Shown in pieces: positions 47,601 to 59,514 of a stretch of 64,000 nt of DNA; position 1 is the first letter of the stretch; every line of letters starts with the position of its first letter. This DNA comes from Macquaria australasica (taxonomy: Eukaryota > Chordata > Actinopteri > Centrarchiformes > Percichthyidae), in contig SEMN01000062.1 in assembly GCA_005408345.1 (NCBI GenBank), positions 744,001-808,000 of the forward strand, given 5' to 3'. The notes beneath the pieces were generated by a model that was not told the DNA's origin, did no database searches, and was given only the letters and a program-made list of their open reading frames with translations. Position numbers and translations under genes: made by a program.

Positions 47601-49295
47601 TGTTGCTTGTTGACAAGATTGTGGAAGAATTTAAGTTGTTTAAACCAGAGGAGCCCTATATTTTGTTATTCCGAAAATGGTTTAAATTATTTCTCCGACC
47701 TTTGTTTCAGCATTGAAGGTTGGAACTAATAAAGATCTGATGATGAAAAACACAATTGTTTTTACACTGTGTACGTCTATGTTGTGCACTTAATTTTGCA
47801 TAAACGAGAGTTTGGAGAGACAGCAGGAAAAGATTAAATAGAAAACAAGGTTACTGACAATGACAATCTGGTCACTCATTCACTCACCATGTTATTTAGT
47901 GCATACCTTCAAGAAGCCTCATCCACAGGATATGATATTCTCACTACAGTACAAGTACTAGTGCAGATATTCCATAGGCATTGACCTTCATTTTTCAATT
48001 GGTGAGCAGAATTCAAAACAATTACACAAGCTGTTCTCCTTCTTCTTAATGCAGGAGTTAATTGATTTCAATACTGCATACTCCGACATGTGGCATGCAT
48101 TAGCTGAAGATGACATTACTGTGGCAATGATTATATGAAAGTGTGATTGCTCCACTGTGTGACTGCTGTAAGGTACAGTATAGAAATCATTTTCTCTAAT
48201 GTGTCACTCGGAGTGAAAGGAACAGAGTAGTCACTTTGGTTCAATTCTCCAATCATGTGTAGGAGGGTAGATATCACTTGTAAAATATTGATGAGTTTAA
48301 AATCGTGGCAAGCTGATAGCTGAAAATGTGTTTTTTTTCCACTTTTTTTGTCAGCCATTTTTTGACCAACCAATTACTTGGTTGGATGTAAAAGAAGACA
48401 GAAGGTCCATTGTTTCTCTATTCCACAGTTCAATCTAAGGATTGTTTCTGCATCGGGAGAAAAGGAATAAAGGAGTTGGTGCATTTTTGTCCCTGGGCTT
48501 GGATATAGACTTGTATACCCCTTCTTTTTATAGAATACAGTATCTGTCCTTAATGTTGAAATACATGTGATGGCTTAACAGATGTCTGACAAACGCATAC
48601 CAGCTCATGACAGCAAAACAATGGATCTCAACAGAGCAAAGCAGCATTGAAAAAGCAAACACACGTTAGACTTCTCTTCTTGTGAGTGTAAAAGAAAAGC
48701 AAAATCTCATCAGCCTAATAAGTCATTGCTTGTTTCTGTACTGGCCAGCAGAACTACATTTAAGAAGAAAGCAAATGCATTTTGTTCTGTGTTTTGTTGT
48801 GTGTAATAATCCAAACAATTCTGGTCTGCAAGGCTGGGTTACCAAAATCCTTAATGGACATAAAGTGGAGCCAAACACTGTGTAGAACGTCGTTGGCCGG
48901 ATACAGGGCCAATTGGCACCGATCTGAAAAGCAATAAAGAAATTGTAGCTGTTATTGCCCTTTTTTCATTTTGAGTTTTTCTCTTTCCTCAAATATATCA
49001 CAGTGCCTGACAATGTCAGCACAACCTGGCCAGTGACTCCAATTCAGCATTCATCTGAGAGCTGAAAGGCTTGATAAATATGTTACTTGTGGCACTGGTA
49101 GAAACAAGGTGAGCTTACAGAGGAATAGCAAAGATGTGATTTGTGAGGCCTGCGAGAGATAAAATTATACGTCAGGGTTCAACTCTTTATGTCTGCGTAG
49201 GGTGAGAGGCAGGTTTGTGCTGCCATGCAAAGCTCCACTGAGTATTAAATGACAAAGATATCATGTGGACAAGGATGCATGTTCTGGTTCAAAAC

Positions 49296-49605
49296 TAGAG
49301 CTGCAACGATTAGTCGAGCCATTTTCAAGCAAAAATGTCAAACATTTTGCTAGTTCCAGCTTGTGTGTGACAAGTGTGAAGATTTGCTGCTTTTCTTTGT
49401 CATTTATGACAGTAAATGAAGAGTCTTTGGGTTTTGGACTGTTGGTTGGACAAAAGAAGAAATTTGAAGATGTCACTTTGAGCTCTGGGAAATTGTGATG
49501 AGCATTTTTCACAATTTTTGAACATTTTATAGACTAAACGATTAATTGATTCATCATGAAAATAATCGGCAGATTAATCAATGATAATTGTTAGTTGCAG
49601 CCTTA
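49296..49605. mobile_element. hAT-type MITE, about 310 bp
   Basis: The left end TAGAGCTGCAACGATTAGTCG and the complement of the right end (TAAGGCTGCAACTAACAATTA) form imperfect terminal inverted repeats. The interior contains CGATTAATTGATTCATCATG and AATCGGCAGATTAATC, typical of the very common fish MITE that begins GAGCTGCAACTAACGATTA. The small open frame at 49265-49498 reads through the element and is not a gene. An 8-bp target duplication is no longer visible. Confidence 0.7.
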
Positions 49606-49934
49606 TTAAAGCTAATTTACATTACATACCGTTATATATTAGTATAACCTTCCATTATCATGGCTTGCTTTATCATGAAACTCTCATCTTTCCTTGCAGT
49701 CCATAAAATTACATTACATGAAGTGATTTTAAAGATACTCATTTAAAAACCATGTATTAGTGGTCATTTATAGTAGGTGGAATAATACTTGTAAATGCTT
49801 GACATTTTGCTACTTCCCCACTGTGACCCCTGCCCACTCCTGGCTCTGCAGGTGTGTGTTTAGACTTCACATCTTTCAGCCTGAACTTTGTCGTGACTGA
49901 CTCTCTCTCTCTCAATCTGTTATCCTTTGTCTAG

Positions 49935-50059
49935 TTCCCTGCGGCGGGGTGTTAACTGACCGCAGAGGCACTATCCTCTCTCCTGGATACCCAGAGCCGT
50001 ACGCCAACTATCTGAACTGTGCCTGGAAAATCTCTGTTCCTGAGGGAGCCGGCATCCAA
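49935..50059 (+). CDS. csmd3: csmd3 exon w16: first third of a CUB domain (about CUB11)
   Basis: The 125-nt exon enters in phase 1 and leaves in phase 0. It encodes VPCGGVLTDRRGTILSPGYP and EPYANYLNCAWKISVPEGAG with both CUB cysteines, ending GIQ. The donor CAA|GTGAGG lacks a G at the last exon base but has a strong intronic part. The acceptor is TTTGTCTAG. Confidence 0.93.
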
Positions 50060-50267
50060 GTGAGGGGACACAGATGCAGATCTTAGTAGTATAATGTTTG
50101 ATGAGAGATTAAAAGATTTTTTTGGGTGGATTCATTTTTTTTATATATGGTCTAATTATTATCCGGTCAACCATTTTTGCACATTACGTTCAGTACCATT
50201 TGTTTTTGTGTTTGTGTATTTTTCATGCTTTCTTTTACGTTTGTATTAAGGTATCTTTCTCTTTCAG
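50060..50267. other. csmd3: intron w16-w17 (208 bp)
   Basis: The shortest intron in the window, inside the CUB domain. Nothing was recognised. Confidence 0.8.
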
Positions 50268-50364
50268 ATTCAAGTTGTGACCTTCGCCACAGAACACAAC
50301 TGGGACTCGCTGGACTTTTTTGACGGGGTTGATGGCAATGCTCCAAGGCTTGGTAGCTACTCAG
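50268..50364 (+). CDS. csmd3: csmd3 exon w17: middle third of a CUB domain (about CUB11)
   Basis: The 97-nt exon enters in phase 0 and leaves in phase 1. It reads IQVVTFATEHNWDSLDFFDG, then NAPRLGSYS, with the TE..WDSL.F.DG core of the CUB fold. I recall this motif as characteristic of CSMD3. The acceptor is TCTCTTTCAG and the donor is CAG|GTAAAA. Confidence 0.94.
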
Positions 50365-51764
50365 GTAAAACTGATGCAACTGAATTTTAGTTGTCAGCTC
50401 CCTCTCGAATTTCAATCAGACATCACAGGGCCCCAGCAGCAAACAGATGTGGTGATGGAGCCAATGACATTTGGCATGTCCTTTGAGAATCCTGTCTAAA
50501 AACCAGTTAAAATAAGTCAAAGAAGAAAAAATTTCCCTCCTCCTTCACATGATATTTCTGTCTCTGCATTCGAGGTCTTCATAATGTAGCTCCCGTTTCA
50601 GTCTGGAATTTTACTAATGTAGTGTTGCCCTAGGGCTCACACTAATGAAAATGGTGCTCTTGCCACATGGTAACCTACTAGAAACAGGCCATCACATTAT
50701 TTTAGATGCTGAATCCTAGTATAAGAGGGACTGGCGTAGCATAATGACTTCTTCCTCTATATGGGCTATCAGTTTTATGAGACTAGGTGTCAAATTTCTC
50801 AAGTGGTGGATGTCTCATTTTGGAACAAAACCCTTTACGTATTGTAATAGCTCCACAGTACAGCTGTCACTATGCACGGCAGTGTGAAAAGGCTAAGGCA
50901 TCTTAAATGGCTAGCAATCAGTTTTCATCTGGGCTAAACTGATGAAGGCGATTGTGAGTATATGTAAAGGTCTCCATGCAAATTGCAGAAGACATATGCC
51001 TGGAATAGAGAAAATGATCCTAGACCTCAGTGTTGCCACACATACAGAATATTCTGCAGTGCAAATTCAGAGTTAGAATTATAGACCGTGGTCGTGTTCA
51101 TTGGTTTCATTTTGACTTCTCTGACTGAAGGTCTAAAGGAAGTGTGTTGAACATTATATACACCTTAAAATGTTTAACAGAGACAGCATGTGTGATCCAT
51201 GTAGTTGAACGTTCATTGTTGTTGAACATTTTTAAGTAGAGAAATAAGTAATTTAAGTAAGTAAAGAGAATTTGGCTGCTGGTTTGAAATTATAATCTGT
51301 GTATCATTGCATATTATTAGCTATTATAATGCTTTCTTTTCTGGACGACCCTAAAAGCCCTCTTGATTTGCCATTTTATTTCTCTATATGGATGATTGTC
51401 TGTGATTTTTTTTTTTTGTATTATGTGAGGCAATTTAAATTTTTTTGTTTTTTTGCACCATAATTTCATTTGTACCTGCTGATATACTCAGCAACTCTCA
51501 TTTAGCAAGGTTATGGGGATGAAATGGTCGCTGCTGAAAGCCAGAATTTGGGTCTGGTTAAATTTTAAGAAGTGGTATCCAGAGAAAGATTTCACAAAAC
51601 TACAGAAGAATTATTACTGTATCTAAATTATGATCTATACTGCATATAACTGAGGTGCAATATATGTTTATGTGATGTACATGCCCTCATGTCTTTGGTG
51701 GGCTTAAATCTGGAATATGGAATTGACTTGGTTTTACCTGTCTTCTGTATATTGTATAATACAG
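50365..51764. other. csmd3: intron w17-w18
   Basis: 1.4 kb of AT-rich intron with nothing recognised. Confidence 0.7.
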
Positions 51765-51869
51765 GTACAACTATTCCTCAACTGCTGAACAGCACGTCCA
51801 ACAACCTGTACTTGACCTTCCAGTCTGACATCAGTGTATCTGCCGCTGGCTTCCACTTGGAGTACACAG
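51765..51869 (+). CDS. csmd3: csmd3 exon w18: last third of a CUB domain (about CUB11)
   Basis: The 105-nt phase-1/phase-1 exon encodes GTTIPQLLNSTSNNLYLTFQ and SDISVSAAGFHLEYT, closing the CUB domain (NST glycosylation site). The acceptor is ATAATACAG, with a weak pyrimidine tract, and the donor is CAG|GTATGA. Confidence 0.93.
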
Positions 51870-54800
51870 GTATGAGGAGAGACGGCTTGTCTGGCTGACT
51901 GTCATTTGTCTGTTGTCAGTTTGTTTCTGTGTCCGTCTGCTGTCGCCTTCCAGCTGCTGCACAGGGGTATAAGAAATAAGAGCGACTGCTGGTCTGGGTG
52001 GCACAGTTGGACATGATGGAGTGAATGAGTGGGTTTTTTCCTCTTATGTATCTCTTCTAATTTTCAGTCTTTGTATCTGCTTCTCTGGCATTCTAGCGTG
52101 GTATTTCCCAGTGGTGTCATTTTTTAAGTCCTCCCATCGCTTCAAGTTACTGGACTCGCATCCTTTTTCATTTAGGGACTAAATCTGCTCATTTCTCAGT
52201 GGGCTATTCACTTAGGGGCATATTTGCTAAGGAGCATGCTAAACATTTACCGTGCACTAAAATTTAAGGAGTGTAACTGGCCCCAGTGGAGCGACTGATT
52301 TACGGAGTCCTCCCATTCAAAAATTGTGTAAATGAAAATAGGGGTGATGATCTGCAGGTGATGCATGGAACTCTTCTGCAGATATTTAATAATACAATCA
52401 TTTATGAACAGTTTCCCCTCTGTTATTTACATCTCAGGCATTTCCCTCTGTCTCTTTTAATGTCAGGGTAATTTTCCTCTTTTTTTCTGTCTCTCCAAGG
52501 TTAGATGGATTTTAAGTTGGTACTTTCTCTGTCTCTTCCTCACATTTATCTTTCTGCTCGTTTGTTCCTTACCACTCACCCACACATTAAAGCAATTTTC
52601 TTACCAATATGTGTGGCCATGGGAGACCCATTGTCACCCATTTTCAGTGAAGTACAGACATAGCAGTGAAAAAGCCACTCTTACTGTGAAAGTAAGAGTG
52701 GAGATGACATGAACTCCACAATGTTAAGATACAGTAAAATGGGAGGATGTCGATGGCACAAAGGGAGGAAAGACGGGCTGTGATAAGAGTCCTGCTAACA
52801 TAACCAACTTTGAGATCCCACACACATCACAACTAAAGAATAACGTGTTAAGTAAAATCAGTCCCCAAACAATCTAACAGTCAGTTCCCACAAATGTGTT
52901 GCAAAACAAAAGAAGCATGAAAAAACATTGCTGTCACTGAATCTGTCCTTGCTGTCAGTCGTGTCAGTCCGCGAGCATCATTCCACTGTTGAGAACGACT
53001 TCAGTCATGTCTCTCGCAGTCAGTGCTTCGTTTCCACAACACCCTTCTCTTGCTTGCAACCACTCCGTAGCCATGTCTCTCTGTGGGCCATTTCCTTTCT
53101 ACAGTAACCCACTCCCCTACCACCGCTACCTACTGCTGAGAATCACTTCAGTGCTGTGTCTCACAGTCAGCTCTTTCCTCTATGTCTGTCTTACACTTTG
53201 CCACTGCTGCCCTTGTAAAGTGCATTCCCTGATGCTTTGTGTAAACTAGGCTCCAGTCAAACTCCTTTCTACTTTTCCTGTTACTATTCATATTAGTTAG
53301 CTTGCCTGGCATGTGGTTCTACTGGCTGCCTATTGGTAAACATTTGTGTATGTGTGATCAAGCCATGCTGCTTCTCTGTGGAACTACTCATTATGTATTT
53401 CTGTTTTTGTGGTCTGTCGTTTCCCATTTTGTGATGATCTAGTCTACTGCTTATAGCAGAGTTAAGATTCTGTTTTATTTGGTCAAATTACAGCAATCCT
53501 CTATTCTGTCCTCTAGTTGATTTTATCTTTGTATCTTCCAGTCTGTGGTAGGCTTGAACCACCCATTTATTTTTTACACACTCCAGTTTTTAGCTACAAA
53601 TTAATGCTCTAAATGCTCAGTACAGTGGGAAGAAAAAGGCAAGAGGGATTGGCACAGACCCAGCCAGTCAACCATCTATTTTAAAATGTTTCCTTTGGGT
53701 GATTGTTGTAGTCCATTGAGACCAGTCATAGAAATCCTGTATACCACCAGTCATTACAACTTCTTAAGAGCCAAGCGTTTAACCAGCTCTCCTAAGGCAG
53801 ACAGTATGTCAGAGTTGAAAACAAAATTGGCGTGTTCTCACAGGCAATATGGCGGTTTGCATCCCAAATGAAGTCCCACACTGGGCTTCAATTGCCGCAG
53901 TCTACAGAGGCCTATATTATTTCCACATGAGCAACATGGAGCGACTGTCACAACAAAATGAATCAATTCTAGACAACTTAAAAGAAATTCATCCTCTGAA
54001 TCAGCCCCAAGACCTGTCAAATACATTTTTTACTGCACATCCAATTTCAGTCACACCACTCAAAGGACATTATGGCACTACATAATGTGCATATGGTAAT
54101 TGCAGTTTTCTGTAAATGCTAAGCTTACTGCAGATAATCTTCTGGATAAGTACCTGCACTTTGCACTCAACTAAATTATTACCACATGTATCATGGCTGA
54201 ACCTTGCACAATCATTGAAGACCAAGAACAGAAATTACCTGGTAAGTACCCGTACTTTGGACTTGTAATCAAGTTTAGCGTATTCTCACTACACTTGCTT
54301 CTCCAGTAGTATACAATACTGTGAGCTGTGCTGCAAGAACATTCGCTGCAATTCAATGTAAAATGACTATGCTGTGGCCTTTCTCGCATGTGTCAGTCAG
54401 TATCTACTATGCAACGCGTATGCCTCTAATTTCATTCTAGTACAAAGCCACCAGAAGTGTCACTTTCATCTGGAGGCAAGTCTCTTTATTTGTGCTAGGG
54501 ACTGTTTTTTGGGCTCGGCTTGTGGGAGGCACAGGCACAGGGAAGAGATGTTTATGCACATCTAGAAGCAGAGTGCAATTTTGATCTTTTTGTCATGAAA
54601 AAAATATGTAATTTCTGCCTGCTCAGACCACATCCTTTCACAAGGACCAGCACTAACAGCAATTTTTGTGGCTTTAGTTGGCAGAGTCGTTTACTTGGCT
54701 GCACATTTTTTCATCTAGTACAGATGGAAATGCAAACAAAAGTACAATTTTGAATGTGAGTCTATACTGGCTTGGATTAATAAATCATTATTACTAATAA

Positions 54801-57800
54801 TGCCACCCACAGCTGATTGTAGAATGTATAAGGTCCTTCCCATTCAGTTGATTAAATACTTGTAGACATGGCAACAGGAAAATGTGTTTCAACTGCAGTG
54901 TCTGTTTCATGGAATTTGTTGTATTTAATTATGAACAGATTCAATAGTGTGTGCATATCTTCTGTTTTTTTGAACATATTAAGCACCATACTGTAAGCTA
55001 GGTGCACAGCAGGCATCCTCACGATACGTATTTAGTTCAGAAAAATCTCTCCCTGACCCACTGCTTTTAAAAGGATGAAAGAAGCTGATGTGATTGATGA
55101 TTATTGAATCTCACACTGACTCCACCTGCAGATACTGTATTCCTACAATTAGTGTATTCATCCTGCTCCAGCGTCTTTTTTCAATTTGTGCTGCACCCCG
55201 ACAAGATGGGTTTTTTTTTCCCCAAAAAAATTATTTACTCAATTGTGCCCAGTTTCAGGAAATGTGAGGCCTGTGTCAGTTTGTGTTTATGACTGATATA
55301 TGAATGTCATGATGGTAAAATCAAAAACATTAATTATGATTGCAAATGAATGGCATCCTGGCTTTGATGCTGCCTGTTAATGGTGCAGATCACCTGGTTG
55401 TCAAACTGATTAGACTGGTTGTTTTATTTTATTTATGAAGGTAGCAGACATTTATATTGATGGTTAAGGATGAGAATGATGATGCTCAGCATAAAGAGGA
55501 AGAATTCATATTTTGGTAATTAATATAGAGATAATGTTGATCTTGGAACCAAATTCAAAATACATGACTGAGACAGAAATGTGTATTTGATGTACCATAA
55601 ATTCTCTGCTCTACCACCCACCTTAAGTATCTCTTCCTTATCTTGAACTCTCAGTTGCCTGTGCTGTTGACAGTGTATAACCACAGTACTATGCCTTGTA
55701 AACTTGAACCTTTAGTTTGCTGTTGTATTTGTGTGTACCCTTACAAAGAGAGCTCTTTTCCATTCAGTAAACTATTCCATATTGTGTGACCTGCATGTTT
55801 TGCTTCAGCATCTGCCAAGTAGCTTTCATTATCTTGGCATGAATACTAAACATTTGCTGTTTTTTTTTTTCCATAGGTCCAATTTAAAATGTTTGATAAT
55901 TATAAAAATAATTAAATGTATTTACATTCACATATTAAACTGGAAACAGGAGTAGATAAAACTCTCAGCTACACTAAGATAGTGATTGGTGACGAACACT
56001 GCTGACATTTTATTGGCTGGATACGATCGGCAAGGCATCCTGTTGAAAATATCTAGCATGTTTGATAAGCACGGGACTCCCTCCAGACGCGGTTGCACAC
56101 TCAGTAACAGTGGGTGTCAACCTTCTCACAGCAGGGTGACAACAGTCCTTGCCAAAATGTGTATTCTGACAGTTTGACTGGAACCCATCTGGAGTGCAAC
56201 GGGAATCAGTGCCGTCTGTTATTGAGCACCCACTCTTAACCTGACCAGAGCGCAAAGGTCTTTTTGTGCCCAGTTAAGGTCTGGCACCCTGCCTCTGGCT
56301 GTGTAAACTGGACCTGTATAAACTTTGACTGTTTGATATGACTGATGAATGCAGGCTTCAATATATGCTTAGCAACAAAGTGTTTTACTTAACTCAGGTT
56401 TTGTTGAAGGCCTACTGACAGTGTATGGATACACATTTACACTTTTTGTTTTGTTCCATAATACAAGCAGTTGTCAGCGCATCTTGTATTACAATATTTC
56501 ACCAGTCCTTTATTAATTAATTTTCATTCTTTGAACGACTATTGAAGTAAATGAGAATGCACTGCTTTATGAAACAGTTCACTAGTTCTACAGAACACTG
56601 CACTGATTGTTCCTTACAGTTACACCACATTATAATTCCTTGAAACCGTTAAATTTACAGCTGCATTGCGCTTTGATGTCAAACTTACCTAATGGCAGCC
56701 TTACACTATAGCAACAAACACTGCTTTCATGAATTGCGTCACCAAATATCCTTGAAATCAATTAAATGTCAAGGTCATTTGATTTTGTCAAAGTAATACT
56801 GTTATTTAAACCCACATATGACAACACTTCACAGCTTCAAAGAATCCACCCACTCCCTCTGTACAGCAGCTCTTCTTTAGTTGTCCTCCCCTCCCACTCG
56901 AATATCCTCTCTAACTTTCACTAGATGCTGAGTGGAGTGGCCATTCCTGCCATTCAGCGCTCTGAAGAGTTGCCTATAAACTGTTCTGAATCTTTTATGG
57001 GCATTTCTGCTGCCATGTTTACATTTATCCACCCACCTACTTATTTGGACCTGGTAACTCTTTGAGTGGGCTTGTGTGTGAGTGTTTGTACATTTGTGTG
57101 TATTTTTCTTTTTTGAGTGGTGTGTGTATGTGTTATCTGTGCCCACACATAGGTGGGGATACATTGGTCTTTTTTTGTTGCTGTGTTTGTATATCCTGCT
57201 TACCACTACCTCTCACCCTACAGCCTTATTACTAATTATGTGTCAATGTGGAAACATTGTATGGATGTATATGTGCTTTTCAAAGTTATTGCAAAGGTCT
57301 CCTTTCTTTCATTTCTTATGTATTACTGCAGCAGCAGCGTAGCAGCCAATTTTAATAGTTTTATGCATCCAAATAAGCATTTAAACTACCTATTGACAGA
57401 TGACTTGTGTCAGTTGAAAAACCTACAAAATAAGCATTTTTTCCAATGCTACTTTTCACTGAGTAACAGTGTAATGGGTGTATCAACAATGAAGTAAAGG
57501 TGAGATATGTTCTTCTCTGCCTGCAGATCTGGATATGTATATGTATTTATTTAGTCACCCCTAGGACAAATGAAACAGAAACTTGACTATATCTGTCCTT
57601 TAAATTCTGCAAAATGGAATGTAGCTTAAATTTACTTCAAATATCCTACATTAATATAGCCCAAAGCTGGGATCATTATTACTTTTAAGCCATTAAAACA
57701 CAATATCAGGCCTCTCAGTACCTGGCAAGTGGCATTATAATCACTTTGTTCCAATGGAGCTCAGTGCTTCTGTCAAGTAATACTTCAGGGATTTCTTTGT

Positions 57801-58191
57801 AATTTCACAGTGATTGCTTCAGATCACAGTCAGTAGGATTTTGCGATTACAGCCACTAGTAGAATAGCTCTGTGACTTGTCTCAGTTTGTAAACGTTATG
57901 ATGAGGGGAATGAATAAAAAAAAACCCAGACTTACTCAATTATTATGCAATTACAACATTAAAATGAGGCACTGTGTAATTACATGTTAAAACGTTTGGT
58001 TTTCATTTAAATATCCCCTTTTATCCATAGGTACTGGGTGATTAACTGTTAATGTTGCCATTAAATACACAATGGATGATCAATTATGAAACAATATCAA
58101 ATGCGTTCAGCAGTTGCAGGTTTTGATTCTGTCCATATTGTGCAGAAGAATGATCGCTGTCCACACTTGTGTGTTGTGACTCTGTCCTAAG
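51870..58191. other. csmd3: intron w18-w19
   Basis: This 6.3-kb intron contains a degenerate tandem repeat near 53.0-53.2 kb. Nothing else was recognised in 51870-52983 or 53181-58191. The small open frames there lack any domain. Confidence 0.7.
52984..53180 (+). repeat. degenerate tandem repeat, about 147-bp offset with a half-unit between
   Basis: CACTGTTGAGAACGACTTCA at 52984 recurs as TACTGCTGAGAATCACTTCA at 53131, followed in both by GT..TGTCTC.CAGTCAG. A weaker related stretch (GTAGCCATGTCTCTCTGTGG) lies between them at about 53069. Confidence 0.45.
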
Positions 58192-58310
58192 CAATAGGTT
58201 TGGATTCGTGTCCAGAGCCGCTGCCTCCCAGTAACGGCCAAAAGGTGGGCGACCGCTACACTGTGGGTGACATGGTGTCCTTCCAGTGCGATCAAGGCTT
58301 CTCATTACAG
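58192..58310 (+). CDS. csmd3: csmd3 exon w19: first part of a sushi domain (about sushi11)
   Basis: The 119-nt exon enters in phase 1 and leaves in phase 0. It encodes AIGLDSCPEPLPPSNGQKVG and DMVSFQCDQGFSLQ, with the first two cysteines of the sushi domain. The start follows AAG at 58189-58191, because the resulting AIGLDSCPEP agrees with recalled CSMD3. A second AG 6 nt downstream (TAG, ending 58197) would also keep frame and drop Ala-Ile. The donor is CAG|GTAGGT. Confidence 0.9.
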
Positions 58311-59444
58311 GTAGGTGAAAGCATACAGTGCTGGCAAAGTAGATATCCAGCTCTCTTATGGTCATGATAAGTGAATCATATCTACCTGCCTGGAGTGACA
58401 ATTTCAAGGGAATACTCCAAAGGATGAGTCTGTCAAGGCAGCGTTACTAAGTACTTTTTCTATGACATTTATGTGTATGTGAGCAGAAGAGTAAGTGCAG
58501 GAAAGAAATGCGTGACTTCACAAGTGTGGGGTAACTGTCCATGTATTTATCCATGCATCTTTATTTGCAAGCGTGTGTGTACTAGCATGCTTCTCTGCTT
58601 AGACGTTCGTGTGAGTGTGTGTATGTCTGTTACAAAGCAGCTTTAACTTCCTCCAATCCTCTTTGAGTAGATACTGTAGCTGTGGCGTTTCGAGCTGTAG
58701 AACCCTCCAACGCCACGGGCGATAGATTGTGTTAACAGTTGCCTCACTAATCCCACACCGATTTTTCTCCCTGGCTCGGGCATTCACTTCTTTTCACATT
58801 CTCTCTGGACCAACCAGCAACTTCTTACATACATCTTCAGGCTGAGTGTCTGAACACCAAAAATAGACTAGAGGGCATTGAAGAAACAAAAGCACAAGTA
58901 TGGCTGAATCTTTTGAGTTCAGTGTGTGTGTGTGTGTGTGTGTGTACACGTGCTGGCTGGAGAATGTAGCCTACATGTATGTATGCATTTTCCAAGCATC
59001 TTGGCTGCAGGATACTTCCAGACTGCACTATATTTTGAATGTATTAAAACAACAGTGAATCTTTTACTAGGATTAAACTAATATCTATGACTTTTAGATT
59101 ATTTTTGTCTGAAAGCAGGAGGATGTTTGTCTATTCTTGTTCTCTCAGGCTGTAAGACATCTCTCTGTAGTCAGACCCCAGGTTGCACTCTTGCTGCCCA
59201 ACTAGCAGCAAGAGGTCCCTCTTCTACTCATTCCATCAAATATTTACACACAAGACCTTGAGAGGAGGATTTTGAGAAATCCAAAAATCTGACTGTTAAC
59301 TAATTCCAAAGATCCACAGGGCAGAGATAAAATCTGCTGCAAGCACCTGTCGGTTTCATCTCTTGGTGTTCCTTTTCTTTATTTTTTATTGCACAGTATT
59401 TTGGAGGTGGTAAATATATTGTTTTTGTCTGCTTTCCTGAACAG
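58311..59444. other. csmd3: intron w19-w20
   Basis: 1.13 kb of intron inside the sushi domain. It contains the (GT)12 microsatellite at 58922-58945 and nothing else recognised. Confidence 0.75.
58922..58945 (+). repeat. (GT)12 microsatellite
   Basis: Twelve GT units in the intron. Confidence 0.9.
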
Positions 59445-59514
59445 GGTAATGCATATATTACCTGCATGCCTGGTCCCGTCAGAAGGTGGAATTACCCCGT
59501 ACCTCTGTGTTTGG
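59445..59514 (+). CDS. csmd3: csmd3 exon w20: second part of a sushi domain (about sushi11)
   Basis: The 70-nt exon enters in phase 0 and leaves in phase 1. It reads GNAYITCMPGPVRRWNYPVP, then LCL, supplying cysteines 3 and 4 and the conserved Trp. It is the smallest exon here. The acceptor is CTGAACAG and the donor is TTG|GTAATG. It completes the only sushi domain in the window that is split between two exons. Confidence 0.92.

Larger units (their letters stand above)
43523..49934. other. csmd3: intron w15-w16
   Basis: This 6.4-kb intron includes two decayed repeat stretches (43908-44330 and 44395-44640) and a MITE at 49296-49605. Nothing was recognised in 44641-49295 beyond AT-rich sequence. 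Confidence 0.7.
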
